From the NCBI RefSeq assembly GCF_000331735.1, contig NC_020126.1, positions 4,216,001-4,280,000 of the forward strand: a stretch of 64,000 bases of DNA, written 5' to 3'. Both the position numbers and the translations under genes were made by a program. This document shows, in pieces, positions 33,747 through 43,021 of this stretch. The notes under the pieces were generated by a model that was given only the letters and a program-made list of their open reading frames with translations, had not been told where the DNA came from and made no database searches. Position 1 is the first letter of the stretch. The number at the start of each line of letters is the position of its first letter. This DNA comes from Myxococcus stipitatus DSM 14675. Its GTDB lineage: Bacteria > Myxococcota > Myxococcia > Myxococcales > Myxococcaceae.

Positions 33747-34391
33747 ATGACGACCGAGCAGCCGCGTGCCCGTCGCCCGCGCCGCCACTTCTCGATGATT
33801 CGCACCTTCGTGCTCGCCGACTTCGTGACGCTGGGCAACGGCTTCGCGGGGACGGGGGCCATCCTCTCCGCGATGCAGTACCTGGCCACCGGGCGGGAGA
33901 CGTGGCTGTGGGTGGCCTTCGCGCTGATGCCGTTGGCGTTGGTGATGGACTTCCTGGATGGGCGCATCGCCCGCTGGCGGTTCAAGAAGTCGCCCCTGGG
34001 GGCGGACCTGGACTCACTGGCGGACGTCATCTCCTTCGGCATGGCGCCGGCGGCGCTGGCCTTCGCGGTGGGGATGCGGGGGGCGCTGGACGTGGCGGTG
34101 CTCCTGTACTTCGTCGCCTGTGGCATCAGCCGGCTGGCGCGCTTCAACGTCACGTCCGCGGAGCTGTCGGACGAGTCGGGGAAGGTGAAGTACTTCGAGG
34201 GCACGCCCATCCCCACCAGCCTGGGGCTGGTGCTGGTGTTGGCGGTGGCCACGTGGCAGGGCCGCATTGGCGAGTCGATGTGGGGAGGGGCCTGGGAGTT
34301 GGGGCCGCTGGTGTTGCATCCGCTGGTGCTGCTGTACGCGGCCAGCGGCAGCGCGATGATCAGCAAGACGCTGCGCATCCCCAAGGTTTGA
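33747..34391 (+). CDS. pssA: CDP-diacylglycerol-serine O-phosphatidyltransferase
   Basis: A 214-aa integral membrane protein with the CDP-alcohol phosphotransferase signature starting at Asp68: DFLDGRIARW, then G85, D89 and D93 with the canonical spacing DG-x2-AR-x8-G-x3-D-x3-D. Several hydrophobic helices surround it (WLWVAFALMPLALVM, LDVAVLLYFVACGISRLARF, GLVLVLAVATW). The size and the residues after the motif fit PssA, the first step of phosphatidylserine and then phosphatidylethanolamine synthesis, in the inner membrane. AGGAG lies 9 bases before ATG 33747. CDP-alcohol enzymes for other acceptors share the motif, so serine is the most probable but not the only possible substrate. No decarboxylase gene is adjacent. 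Confidence 0.85.
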   Translation: MTTEQPRARRPRRHFSMIRTFVLADFVTLGNGFAGTGAILSAMQYLATGRETWLWVAFALMPLALVMDFLDGRIARWRFKKSPLGADLDSLADVISFGMAPAALAFAVGMRGALDVAVLLYFVACGISRLARFNVTSAELSDESGKVKYFEGTPIPTSLGLVLVLAVATWQGRIGESMWGGAWELGPLVLHPLVLLYAASGSAMISKTLRIPKV

Positions 34392-34541
34392 AGGGGATAT
34401 CCGCGCCGCTCCCTGACACCGGGATTCGTCCCCGTGGGTGGTTGCTCGCCCAAGGGTGGGTGCCTAGTTTCACCCCCCGAGCCGCTCCAGGTCCTCATGT
34501 GAGGCAATGGAGGGGCATGGGTCGATGGGTGTGGGGAAGGG

Positions 34542-37505
34542 GTGGGGGCCATGACGTGGCGCAGGAGCTTGTGGGCCTTCGCGGTGTTCGGGCTGGTGGT
34601 CGGCTGTGCGGACCGTGAGCGCTCGACGCTGGCGGACGGGCGGCTGACGGCGACCCCTGGAGGGATGGACTTCCAGAGAGTCGCCCTCCACGACGCGCGC
34701 GAGACGGAGATTTCGCTGCGCAACGTGGGGCGCGCGCGCATCAACGTGAGCGAAGTCTGGGTGGAGGGCCCGGAGGGGGCCTACCTGGCGACCTTCACGG
34801 ACGAAGGGCCGCACAGCCTGGTGCCTGGCAGCGCGCGCGCGCTTCGCGTGCGCTACACGCCGACGAACGAAGGCGGCCAGGACGCGGTGCTGGTGGTGCG
34901 CTCGGATGCGCAGTTGGAGCCGCTCCTGCGCGTGCCGCTGTCCGGGAAGGGCGTGGCCGCATGGGCGCGGGTGTCTCCCGGCGCGCTGGACTTCGGGCGC
35001 ATCGAGGCGGACTCCACGAAGACGCTCACGTTGTCGTTGGACAATCCGACGGAGCTGCCCGTGGAGGTGATGCCTCGGGTGGTGGGCGCGGACCGCGACG
35101 AGTTCGTGGTGTCGCCCATGTCGGTGGCGCCGCGAAGCCGCGCGGAGCTGGCGCTGACCTTCCGACCGACGCGGGTGGGGCGCAAGCAGGTGGCGCTGGC
35201 GGTGTCGCCGTGCCGAGGCTGCGCGGACCTGTCGGTGAAGCTGTCCGCCGAGTCGCTCGAGCAGGCGGTGGTGGCGGAGCCTCCCGTGGTGGACTTCGCG
35301 GCGGTGCCCGTGGACCGGGACGACATCCGGGAGTCGCGCATCCGCAACGTCAGCACGGAGCCGGTGACGGTGACGGGGCTGACGTTGGATGGCACGGACG
35401 CGTCCTTCTCCCAGGCCCCGCCGCAGGTGGGCTTCCCCCTGGTGCTCCAGCCGGGCGAGGTGCGCGCCGTGCCGTTCCGCTACAGCCCCGGACACATGGG
35501 GCCCGCGGAGGACCTGGCCCGCTACCATGTGGCGAGCCGGCGTCACCCCACCACGGATGTGATGCTGCGAGGCTTCGGTGGCGCGGCGGAGCTGTGTGTG
35601 TCGCCGGTGGCGCACGACTTCGGCATGCAGCCGCTGGGCTCCAAGTCGCGGGTCATGGTCAACGTGAAGAACTGCGGTGCCACGAACGCGGGCACGCTCA
35701 CCATCCAGTCGCTGGAGTGGCGGACGGACCCGACGGGGCCGCTCCAGTTCAACCACGCGCCGCTGGCCATCCCGTACACGCTGCAGCCGGGGCAGGAGGT
35801 CAACATCCCCGTCTACTACGAGCCCACGCGCGCGGGCCGGGCGACGGGCGTGCTGGTGATGAGCACCAACGCCTATGCCACGGGCACGGTGGACCTCACC
35901 TTCCGGGGCGAGGCGCTGGCGCACGCGCCCTGTGAGCTGGCCATCACCCCGGCCGTGGTGGACTTCGGCACGGTGCCCCCGGGCCGAGGCGCCGTGCTGG
36001 GCGTGAAGCTGGAGAACAAGGGGCGGGACATCTGCCCGGTGAAGAACGTCCAGCTTCGCGACAACGGCGGTGGGGTGTTCAGCCTGCCGGGGGGGGGCCT
36101 CTTCGGCGTCACCCTCTATCCGGGGGATTGGTTCAGCTTCCAGGTGGCCTTCAACGCGCCGATTCTCGGCGGCTCCTTCACGGGCGAGGCCCAGGTGGAG
36201 CAGATGAACCCGGCGAATCCGCTCCTGGTGGTGCCGCTCGTCGCGCAGTCGGAGACGTCGTGCTTGATGGCGTCGCCCTGGTACGTGGACTGGGGCGTGG
36301 CGCGGCGCGACTGTCCGCCCGAGCCCCGCGAGGTGAACTACCTCAACGCGTGCACCAGGCCCGTGTCCGTGTCGCGGGTGTGGGTGGGGCCGGGCACCAC
36401 GGACGGCGAGTTCTCGGTGGGCGGCGTGCCCACGCCCCAGCCCTTCACGCTCCAGCCGGGCGAGGCCTTCACGGTGGACGTGGAGTACGCCGCTCAGGTC
36501 TACGGGATGAACCTGTCGCCGCTGTTCGTGAACTCGAGCGATCTCACAGCGCCGTTGCTGGTGCCACTCATTGGCGAATCCTCCAAGCGGATGGAGAAGA
36601 CGGACACCTTCACCCAGCAGGACGTGAGCAAGGTGGACGTCCTCTTCGTCGTGGACAACACGGCGTCCATGGTGGAGGAGCACCCGCGCCTGGTGGCCGC
36701 GGTGCCCTCGTTCGTGGACACGGCGCTCGCCAAGCAGGTGGACCTGCACGTGGCCGTCACGACGACGGGCATCGGCCCGGTGGCGGGGGCGTGTCCGGGC
36801 GGCGCGGACGGCGGGGAGGCGGGGCGCTTCTTCCCCGTGGACAACTCCCACCCGCGCATCCTCACGCAGGCGATGGCCGACCTGACGGAGGCGCTCCAGC
36901 AGAACGTGCAGGTGGGGCAGTGCGCCCACGTGGAGCAGGGCTTCGAGGCCATGCGGCGCGCGCTGTCTCCGCCCTTGGTGAACAACGCGGATGATCCTCG
37001 CACGCCGATGCCTCGCGACGGCAACCTGCGGTTCCTGCGGGACTCGGCGGCGCTCGTCGTCGTCTTCATCGGGGACGAGGACGACCACTCGCCCGACGGC
37101 GTGGACACCTACGTGCAGTGGGCCCAGCAGCTCAAGGGGCAGAACCAACCGCAGCGCGCCACGTTCTACGCCATTGCCCCCACGGCGGCGGCGTGTGGCA
37201 CGGCGGGTGGAGCGGGCACGCGCTACGCGGAGGCCACGGTGCGCACGGGCGGCGAGGTGATGAACGTGTGCGCGGCCAACTACGGGCCGCTGCTGACGGC
37301 GGTGGCCAACAAGGCCTTCTCCGCGCAGGACCGCTTCCCGCTGAGCGACGCGCCGGAGCCGGGCACGGTGACGGTGACGGTGAACGGCCAGCCGGCGGCG
37401 GGGTGGCGCTACGACGCGCCCACCAACAGCGTCATCTTCACCGCGGTCCCCGCCCCGGGGGCCAAGGTGGCCATCACCTACCGGCGCTCCTGCGCCGCCC
37501 GGTGA
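34542..37505 (+). CDS. Lipoprotein with anchor-type (ASH-like) repeats and C-terminal vWA-like domain
   Basis: A 987-aa protein. The signal peptide ends in a lipobox (LVVGC, Cys22). Residues ~35-680 hold about six repeats of immunoglobulin-like choice-of-anchor D/ASH type, each beginning with a DFG strand: GALDFGRIEADS, PVVDFAAVPVDR, VAHDFGMQPLGS, AVVDFGTVPPGR, WYVDWGVARRDC. Residues ~690-940 look like a vWA domain: VDVLFVVDNTASMVEE gives D-N-T-A-S where DxSxS is usual, then AALVVVFIGDEDDHS. The C-terminal ~50 residues form a beta domain (GTVTVTVNGQPAAGWRY). It is an outer-surface adhesion or assembly protein by architecture. Alternative start: ATG 34551. It stands alone after pssA. Confidence 0.75.
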   Translation: MGAMTWRRSLWAFAVFGLVVGCADRERSTLADGRLTATPGGMDFQRVALHDARETEISLRNVGRARINVSEVWVEGPEGAYLATFTDEGPHSLVPGSARALRVRYTPTNEGGQDAVLVVRSDAQLEPLLRVPLSGKGVAAWARVSPGALDFGRIEADSTKTLTLSLDNPTELPVEVMPRVVGADRDEFVVSPMSVAPRSRAELALTFRPTRVGRKQVALAVSPCRGCADLSVKLSAESLEQAVVAEPPVVDFAAVPVDRDDIRESRIRNVSTEPVTVTGLTLDGTDASFSQAPPQVGFPLVLQPGEVRAVPFRYSPGHMGPAEDLARYHVASRRHPTTDVMLRGFGGAAELCVSPVAHDFGMQPLGSKSRVMVNVKNCGATNAGTLTIQSLEWRTDPTGPLQFNHAPLAIPYTLQPGQEVNIPVYYEPTRAGRATGVLVMSTNAYATGTVDLTFRGEALAHAPCELAITPAVVDFGTVPPGRGAVLGVKLENKGRDICPVKNVQLRDNGGGVFSLPGGGLFGVTLYPGDWFSFQVAFNAPILGGSFTGEAQVEQMNPANPLLVVPLVAQSETSCLMASPWYVDWGVARRDCPPEPREVNYLNACTRPVSVSRVWVGPGTTDGEFSVGGVPTPQPFTLQPGEAFTVDVEYAAQVYGMNLSPLFVNSSDLTAPLLVPLIGESSKRMEKTDTFTQQDVSKVDVLFVVDNTASMVEEHPRLVAAVPSFVDTALAKQVDLHVAVTTTGIGPVAGACPGGADGGEAGRFFPVDNSHPRILTQAMADLTEALQQNVQVGQCAHVEQGFEAMRRALSPPLVNNADDPRTPMPRDGNLRFLRDSAALVVVFIGDEDDHSPDGVDTYVQWAQQLKGQNQPQRATFYAIAPTAAACGTAGGAGTRYAEATVRTGGEVMNVCAANYGPLLTAVANKAFSAQDRFPLSDAPEPGTVTVTVNGQPAAGWRYDAPTNSVIFTAVPAPGAKVAITYRRSCAAR

Positions 37506-37687
37506 GTGGGGGGAGAGGGCCTCGGATGTGAGCCAGTCGAAGGGCCCTCCATCCGGCCCTCGACGTTCATGTCGGCCCCGGGTGCTACAGGTCTGCTTCC
37601 GCCTGTGCGGATGACCAGAAAATTGGAGGGCTCCTCACGGTGTGTACCCTGAGGTCGTACCCGCTCCCGCCGAGGAGGCACCCGGTG

Positions 37688-38032
37688 ATGTCCCCAGACT
37701 CCGAAGGAACGACGACGACGAGCGCGGGTGGCTCCTCGCGAGCACGCGCCCAGGGCCTCCGGGTCATCCAGGGCGAGGGCCGCCGCAAGGAAGAGCCGCT
37801 CGCCTCGCGGGATGCCGTGGCTCGCGCGCTGATGGAGGCCGGCGCCGACCTGCTGCTCCGGCGGATTACTCCCGCCCGAGCCCAGGAAATCGAGCGTAAG
37901 GTGGATCGCGTCCTGGACCTGTTCGACCGGGTGGACCGGGCGCCGGTGCTGATGCCGGTGCTGAAGCGGCACCTGGACGAGCTGGAGGCGCTGATGCGGG
38001 AGACCCGCGAGGTCCGCGCCGCTCGCCGGTAG
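37688..38032 (+). CDS. Small hypothetical protein upstream of kinase genes
   Basis: A 114-aa protein. ATG 37688 has GAGGAGGC upstream at suitable spacing. The first ~40 residues are Ser/Thr/Gly-rich and probably disordered. The rest is two or three amphipathic helices (RDAVARALMEAGADLLLRR, ARAQEIERKVDRVLDLFDRV, VLKRHLDELEALMRETREV). No known domain. It is co-oriented with the two kinases but separated from the first by 144 bp; it could be a regulator or substrate of theirs. Unknown function. Confidence 0.55.
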   Translation: MSPDSEGTTTTSAGGSSRARAQGLRVIQGEGRRKEEPLASRDAVARALMEAGADLLLRRITPARAQEIERKVDRVLDLFDRVDRAPVLMPVLKRHLDELEALMRETREVRAARR

Positions 38033-38176
38033 CGTCTCTTGAGGCGAACCGGTTTCGGGGGCACCACAAGGGTTTGACCCCCCTGGCGTGTGGGCTTACG
38101 CTCGGGGCTTCGCCGCGCCCGGATTCCAGCAGGCCACGGGCCGTGGAATTTCCCCGTGGGGAGCGGTCGGGTCGCC

Positions 38177-40591
38177 GTGACCATTGAAACGTATGGCAGG
38201 TACCAGCTCCTGAAGCGGCTCGCCATGGGCGGGATGGCGCAGTTGTACCTCGCGCGCCAGCCGGGCCCGGAGGGCTTCGAGAAGCTGGTGGTGGTGAAGC
38301 GAATCCTCCCGCACCTCGCGGAGAACGACGACTTCGTCAAGATGTTCCTGGACGAGGCGCGCATCGCGGCGCGGCTCAACCACGCCAACGTCGTGCAGAT
38401 CTTCGACCTGGGTGCGCAGGACGACTCGTTCTTCATCGCCATGGAATACATCCACGGCGAGGACATGCGCCGGGTGTGGAAGCAGTCGGAGGCCATGGCG
38501 CAGCCGGTGCCGGTGCCGCTGGTGTGCCGCATCCTCATCGAGGCCTGCGCGGGCCTGGACTACGCGCACAAGCGCACGGACCCGACGACGGGAAAGCCCC
38601 TGGGCATCGTCCACCGCGACGTGTCCCCGCAGAACATCCTCGTGACGTTCGAGGGTGGGGTGAAGGTCGTGGACTTCGGCATCGCCAAGGCGGCGGACCA
38701 GGCCACGGTGACGCGCTCCGGAGTGCTGAAGGGCAAGTACTCGTACATGTCGCCGGAGCAGGCGGCGGGGCAGCGGGTGGACTGCCGCGCGGACATCTTC
38801 GCGCTGGGCGTGGTGCTGTACGAGCTGCTGACCAGCACGCGGCTGTTCAAGCGGGGCAGCGACATCCAGACGCTCGCGGCGGTGGCCGAGTGCAAGGTGG
38901 CGCCGCCGTCGCAGGTGTCCGCGCGGGTGCCGCAGGACCTGGACGCCATCGTGCTCAAGGCGTTGGCGAAGAACCCCGCGGACCGCTACCAGGAGGCCGT
39001 GCACCTCCAGCTCGCGCTGGAGGAGTGGCTGAGCGAGCGCCGGCTCCCGTCGTCCACGGCGCATGTCTCCGCGTACATGAAGGAGATCTACGCGGAGCGC
39101 CTGGCGTCGGAGGCCCGCTCGGGCGAGCTGCCCTCGGAGGACCCCGCGGATTCCGCGTCCGGTCCGGGACGGCAGGAGGCGGGCTCACGGCGCACCGGAT
39201 TGCGGCCCGCGCTGCCGCGCACGAGCGGCTCGACGGAGGGGGAGACGGCGGCGCTGCGTCCGCGAGGCACGGGCAAGACGGGGCGCATCGAGCTGTCGTC
39301 GCCGGGGGCCCGGCTGTCGGGCCAGCGCAAGGCGGTGGAGCCTGTCGCCCCGGACAAGGCGTCTCGCTCGGGGATGGGCGCGGTGCCGACGCCGCCGCGA
39401 GTGGAAGAGGACGCGCCGACGGTGGACGGACGCGCCGCTTCGCGCGCGACGCTGACGGACGTGAAGGCCGCGACCGAGCCGAAGCCGGCGGAGGTCCGCG
39501 CCTCGACGCGGCCGGTGCCCGTCTTCCGCGTGGAAGAGGACGCCCCGACGCTCGCGATGCCGGAGCTGGCGGGGCCGCTGCCCAAGCCGTCGCGGGTGGC
39601 GCTGCCGTTGCCGCAGGTGGACGACGACCTGGAGGAGGAGGACGCGCCCACGCTGTCGCTGGGCATGTCCCGCCCCGGCCGCAAGAAGCCGGGCGTCGCG
39701 CGCGCGGTGGAGCCGCCTCCGCCCGCGTCTCGCCTCGGGTGGTGGATTCCCGCGGTGGGCCTGGGCGTCGTGGTGCTGGTGCTGCTGTGGGCCTGGCTGA
39801 AGCCGGAGCCCGTGGTGCTGGCCCCGGCGCGGGTGGAGACCGTGCCGTCGGGCGCGCGGGTGGTGTTCGACGGGCAGGAGATGTCGGCCCGCACGCCGCT
39901 GACGCTGCCGGAGATGCCCGAGGGCCGCTACTCGCTCGTGCTGTACCGCGAGGGCTACCAGGAGATGCGGACGGAGCTGGAGATCAAGAACTCCGGTCCG
40001 GTGCCGCTCGGCGTGTTGAGGTTGGTGCCGGTGGTGCAGCGGGCGCCAGCGCCGGAGGCCGCGGCCTCCGAGGCGCCCCAGGCTCCGCCGCCGCCCCCGG
40101 AGGCGGCGCCCGTGGCGAAGGTCCGGCTGCGAGTGGACGCCGAGCCGTCCCGGGCGGTGGTCATCGTGGACGGCCAGCAGCGCGGCGCGGCGCCGGTGGT
40201 GCTGGAGGTCGCGCCGGGCGTGGCGCTGGCGGTCCGGGTGGAGGCGGAGAAGTACCGGCCGGGCGAGCGCACGGTGACGGTGGGCTCGGGACCGGAGCAG
40301 GTGGAGCGCTTCACGCTGCAACCCGAGGAGCGCGCGCAGCCGACCGTCCGACCGCCCCGTCCGGAAGCCCGGGTGGAGTCACGCACGGCGAAGGTGCGCT
40401 TCGCGGTGCGCCCCTGGGCTGAAGTCACGTGTGGAGGCAAGAAGCTGGGGGAGACGCCTTTCGAGGAAGTCGAGCTGCGCCTGGGTACCTATGACTGCAA
40501 GTTCTTCAATCCGGACCTCAAGAAGACGGTCAGTCGACGTATCGAGGTAAAGCCCATCGAGCTCAACGTGGTGAGCGTGAAGCTGGAATAA
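38177..40591 (+). CDS. Hanks-type Ser/Thr protein kinase with PEGA domains
   Basis: An 804-aa protein from GTG 38177, which places the kinase at the N-terminus. Kinase motifs: glycine loop LAMGGMAQLYLA, catalytic Lys41 (VVVKRI), HRD at 146-148 (VHRDVSPQNIL), DFG at 166-168, APE-like MSPEQAAG. Residues ~320-510 are a disordered linker with three EEDAPT motifs. One transmembrane segment follows (WWIPAVGLGVVVLVLLWAWL, ~520-540), then PEGA-type beta domains (ETVPSGARVVFDGQ, DAEPSRAVVIVDGQ, and RPWAEVTCGGKKLGETPF). It is a membrane-anchored kinase that probably senses envelope signals through its outer PEGA domains. The second kinase starts 21 bp downstream. The start codon is not certain. Confidence 0.9.
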   Translation: MTIETYGRYQLLKRLAMGGMAQLYLARQPGPEGFEKLVVVKRILPHLAENDDFVKMFLDEARIAARLNHANVVQIFDLGAQDDSFFIAMEYIHGEDMRRVWKQSEAMAQPVPVPLVCRILIEACAGLDYAHKRTDPTTGKPLGIVHRDVSPQNILVTFEGGVKVVDFGIAKAADQATVTRSGVLKGKYSYMSPEQAAGQRVDCRADIFALGVVLYELLTSTRLFKRGSDIQTLAAVAECKVAPPSQVSARVPQDLDAIVLKALAKNPADRYQEAVHLQLALEEWLSERRLPSSTAHVSAYMKEIYAERLASEARSGELPSEDPADSASGPGRQEAGSRRTGLRPALPRTSGSTEGETAALRPRGTGKTGRIELSSPGARLSGQRKAVEPVAPDKASRSGMGAVPTPPRVEEDAPTVDGRAASRATLTDVKAATEPKPAEVRASTRPVPVFRVEEDAPTLAMPELAGPLPKPSRVALPLPQVDDDLEEEDAPTLSLGMSRPGRKKPGVARAVEPPPPASRLGWWIPAVGLGVVVLVLLWAWLKPEPVVLAPARVETVPSGARVVFDGQEMSARTPLTLPEMPEGRYSLVLYREGYQEMRTELEIKNSGPVPLGVLRLVPVVQRAPAPEAAASEAPQAPPPPPEAAPVAKVRLRVDAEPSRAVVIVDGQQRGAAPVVLEVAPGVALAVRVEAEKYRPGERTVTVGSGPEQVERFTLQPEERAQPTVRPPRPEARVESRTAKVRFAVRPWAEVTCGGKKLGETPFEEVELRLGTYDCKFFNPDLKKTVSRRIEVKPIELNVVSVKLE

Positions 40592-40612
40592 GCACATGGT
40601 TGGGACGCTCTC

Positions 40613-42703
40613 GTGACGCTCGTTGCCGGCATGCAGATCGGCAAGTACGTCGTCCGCCGCAAGCTCGCGGAGGGCGGGATGGCGGAGATCTATCTCTGCA
40701 CCGCCCAGGGCGCCGCCGGGTTCGAGAAGGAGGTCGTCATCAAGCGGGTGCGCTCCTTCCTCGCGAGCGACCCGGAGTTCGTGGGGATGTTCATCGCGGA
40801 GGCGCGGCTCGTCTCGCGGCTCAACCACGCGAACGTGGTGCAGATCTTCGACTTCGACCAGCACGAGGACACGTACTACCTGGCGATGGAGTACGTGCGC
40901 GGCTGCTCGCTGTGGGAGCTGCGCAAGCGCTGCAAGGAGATGATGGACCCGGTGCCGCCGATGCTGGTGGCGCACATCGGCGCGGAGGTCGCCCGGGGGC
41001 TGCACTACGCGCACCGGCTGAAGGTGGACGGCCACCCGCTGGACCTGGTGCACCGCGACGTCACGCCGCAGAACGTGCTGCTGTCGCATGACGGCGCGGT
41101 GAAGCTGACGGACTTCGGCATCGCGAAGGCCGGCAAGAAGCTCACGCAGCCCGGAGTCCTGAAGGGCAAGTTCGCGTACATGTCCCCGGAGCAGGCGCGG
41201 GGCGAGGACGTGGACTCACGCACGGACCTCTTCGCGCTGGGCGTGGTGCTGTGGGAGCTCCTCACGGGCGGGCGGCTGTTCGACGGTGAGTCGGAGCTGG
41301 CGGTGCTGCGCGCCGTGCAGCACAGCGTGATTCCGCCCCCGGCCCGGCTCAACCCGGCGGTGCCCGAGGCGCTGGACGCGGTGGTGATGCGCGCCCTGGA
41401 GCGAGACCCCTCGGCGCGCTTCCAGACGGCGGGCGAGCTGGACCGCGCCCTGGCGCAGTGCGTGTTGGAGCACGCGACGTCCGTGGATGACACGGACCTG
41501 GCCGCGTTCATGCGGCGGCTGTTCCCCGTGAGCCCGACGCAGGCGCTGCCCGCGATCCAGGAGCGCACGCAGGTGCTCGGCAATGCGCCCGCGCCCGAGG
41601 GACAGGACGCCGCGCTGTCCCCGTCGCTCAGGGAGCCCACGGCGGTGCTGAAGCCCGGGCGCACGCAGGCTCGGGAGCCCGCGTCGCCGGATGAGGACGT
41701 GGACGCGGACACCTTCGTGCTGCCGCGCCGGGGCGAGGAGGTGGAGGGGCTGGTGGGGCGGGTGCCCGTGGCGACGCCTCGGATGCCGCTGCCCGCGATG
41801 CCGTCGTCCCCCGTGGGCCGCGCGAGTGCCTCCCTGGCGGAGTCCGGGTCCCTGGTGCGTCCGGAGGGTGGGGGGCTCGAGGACTCGATGCGCGCCCCGG
41901 CCCGGACCCAGAGCCGGCCAGGGGGCGTCCCGGCCGTGCCCGCGCCCGTGGACGAGGCCGAGCGTCACGAGCCGACGAAGGTCGGGCGCACGAAGAGTCA
42001 GTCGAAGCGCCCGGTCGAGCCGTCGCCGGACCCGGTGGTGCGTGACTCCGAGGAGGCGGGACTCGCCTCGGAGGAGGGCGCCGAGTCCTCCTCGGGGGAA
42101 GAGGCCGGGAAGGTCTCCGTCTGGAGCAATCCCTGGGCGAAGGGGCTGACCGCGGGCCTGTGCCTGGCGCTCGCCGCCGGGGCGGTCGTCGCGTATCGCT
42201 TCGACTCCGGCCCCAAGCCGCTGCCTCCGTCTCGGACCTCGGTGGGTTCGCAGCCTCGGACGCCCCCGGAGCCCGTCGCGCCGACAGCGGTCGCGCGGGG
42301 GGCTGGCGCCGGCACTGTCCAGGACACGACAGTTCCTGTTTCCGCCACGAAGCCACCAGAGCAGGGGACGGCCGCCGACTCCGAGGCCGAGGTGGAAGGG
42401 CTGAAGCGTGAGGCCGTGCTCGCCACGCCTCCGAAGTCCGCCGAGGAGGGCACTTCCCAGCAGCCCGCGCGCCAGGCCGCCGCCAATCCCACCGGGCTGC
42501 TGGTGGTGAAGGCCACGCCCTATGCGACGGTCTTCGTCGATGGTCGTCGCCTCGGCGAGGTCTCCGGCCGGGCCTCCTTCAAGCTCGCCCCCGGCACCTA
42601 CAAGCTGCTCTTCAATCACCCCGCGGGCGACAAGCGCTTCGACGTCACCATCACCGAAGGCACCACGGTGACGCGCGAGTTCCGTCCGCCCCGGAGCCGC
42701 TGA
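40613..42703 (+). CDS. Second Hanks-type Ser/Thr protein kinase with PEGA domain
   Basis: A 696-aa protein from GTG 40613 (ATG 40631 is an alternative). Kinase motifs: LAEGGMAEIYLC, Lys44 (VVIKRV), HRD 147-149 (VHRDVTPQNVLL), DFG 167-169, MSPEQARG. A long Pro/Ser/Glu linker (~310-500) contains many possible phosphorylation sites. A membrane segment (GLTAGLCLALAAGAVVAY) is followed by one C-terminal PEGA domain (VKATPYATVFVDGRRLGEVSG). Its architecture copies the preceding kinase with less PEGA repetition, implying tandem duplication. The two genes are 21 bp apart and should be co-transcribed. The hairpin at 42758-42776 may end the transcript. Confidence 0.9.
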   Translation: MTLVAGMQIGKYVVRRKLAEGGMAEIYLCTAQGAAGFEKEVVIKRVRSFLASDPEFVGMFIAEARLVSRLNHANVVQIFDFDQHEDTYYLAMEYVRGCSLWELRKRCKEMMDPVPPMLVAHIGAEVARGLHYAHRLKVDGHPLDLVHRDVTPQNVLLSHDGAVKLTDFGIAKAGKKLTQPGVLKGKFAYMSPEQARGEDVDSRTDLFALGVVLWELLTGGRLFDGESELAVLRAVQHSVIPPPARLNPAVPEALDAVVMRALERDPSARFQTAGELDRALAQCVLEHATSVDDTDLAAFMRRLFPVSPTQALPAIQERTQVLGNAPAPEGQDAALSPSLREPTAVLKPGRTQAREPASPDEDVDADTFVLPRRGEEVEGLVGRVPVATPRMPLPAMPSSPVGRASASLAESGSLVRPEGGGLEDSMRAPARTQSRPGGVPAVPAPVDEAERHEPTKVGRTKSQSKRPVEPSPDPVVRDSEEAGLASEEGAESSSGEEAGKVSVWSNPWAKGLTAGLCLALAAGAVVAYRFDSGPKPLPPSRTSVGSQPRTPPEPVAPTAVARGAGAGTVQDTTVPVSATKPPEQGTAADSEAEVEGLKREAVLATPPKSAEEGTSQQPARQAAANPTGLLVVKATPYATVFVDGRRLGEVSGRASFKLAPGTYKLLFNHPAGDKRFDVTITEGTTVTREFRPPRSR

Positions 42704-42757
42704 GCCCCGCGCCGCTCCGGCGCACCGCCACCCCGTTGCTGATGTTCACGCGTTGAC

Positions 42758-42776
42758 ACCTCCAGACCCTGGAGGT
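42758..42776 (+). terminator. Stem-loop after the tandem kinases
   Basis: ACCTCCAG (42758-42765), 3-nt loop, CTGGAGGT (42769-42776): a perfect 8-bp stem 55 bp after the second kinase stop. No T-run follows, so it could be a Rho-assisted or transcript-stabilising hairpin. Confidence 0.45.
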
Positions 42777-42988
42777 CGAGCCGCGCCCTGGGGCGTCTCC
42801 GACACCTGCTGCGCCTCGCGCTCTCACCCGCTGGAGGCCGCGAGCGCTCGTCGCTGACGCGAAGCGCCACGCCCTCTCGCGGGTGCGCGTCGGCGCGTCC
42901 GTTTCCTCCCCCGAGCAACGCGCCGTGCGCCCTCCCGGCGCTACGGACCTGTAGCGGTCTACCTTGACACCGAAGGGTCGTTTCTGGC

Positions 42989-43009
42989 ACTCAGTGTCCT
43001 CTTCTGAGT
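42989..43009. promoter_or_regulatory. Inverted repeat ACTCAG-N9-CTGAGT upstream of MerR-like gene
   Basis: A perfect 6-bp dyad with 9-bp spacer. It is followed 4 bp later by TATATT, a good -10 hexamer, at 43014-43019, only 2 bases from ATG 43022. MerR-type regulators bind dyads in their own promoter, so an autoregulatory operator is likely. If TATATT is the -10 box, the mRNA starts near 43026 and ATG 43031 would be the functional (leaderless) start. Confidence 0.45.
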
Positions 43010-43021
43010 AGCTTATATTCA

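Larger units (their letters stand above)
42704..43021. other. 318-bp intergenic region
   Basis: No credible gene. It holds a perfect stem-loop at 42758-42776 (probable terminator for the kinase genes), TTGACA at 42753 and again at 42964, the dyad at 42989-43009 and TATATT at 43014-43019, directly before the MerR-like start. Confidence 0.5.

Noticed and set aside
34470-37148. 892-codon minus-strand frame opposite the ASH/vWA lipoprotein
   Set aside because: Arg/His/Val-rich shadow frame; the + strand product has a signal peptide and repeated domains.
42753-42781. Sigma-70 promoter starting at TTGACA 42753
   Set aside because: The sequence 17 bp downstream is TCGAGC, not a -10 box, and the spacer is the terminator hairpin itself.
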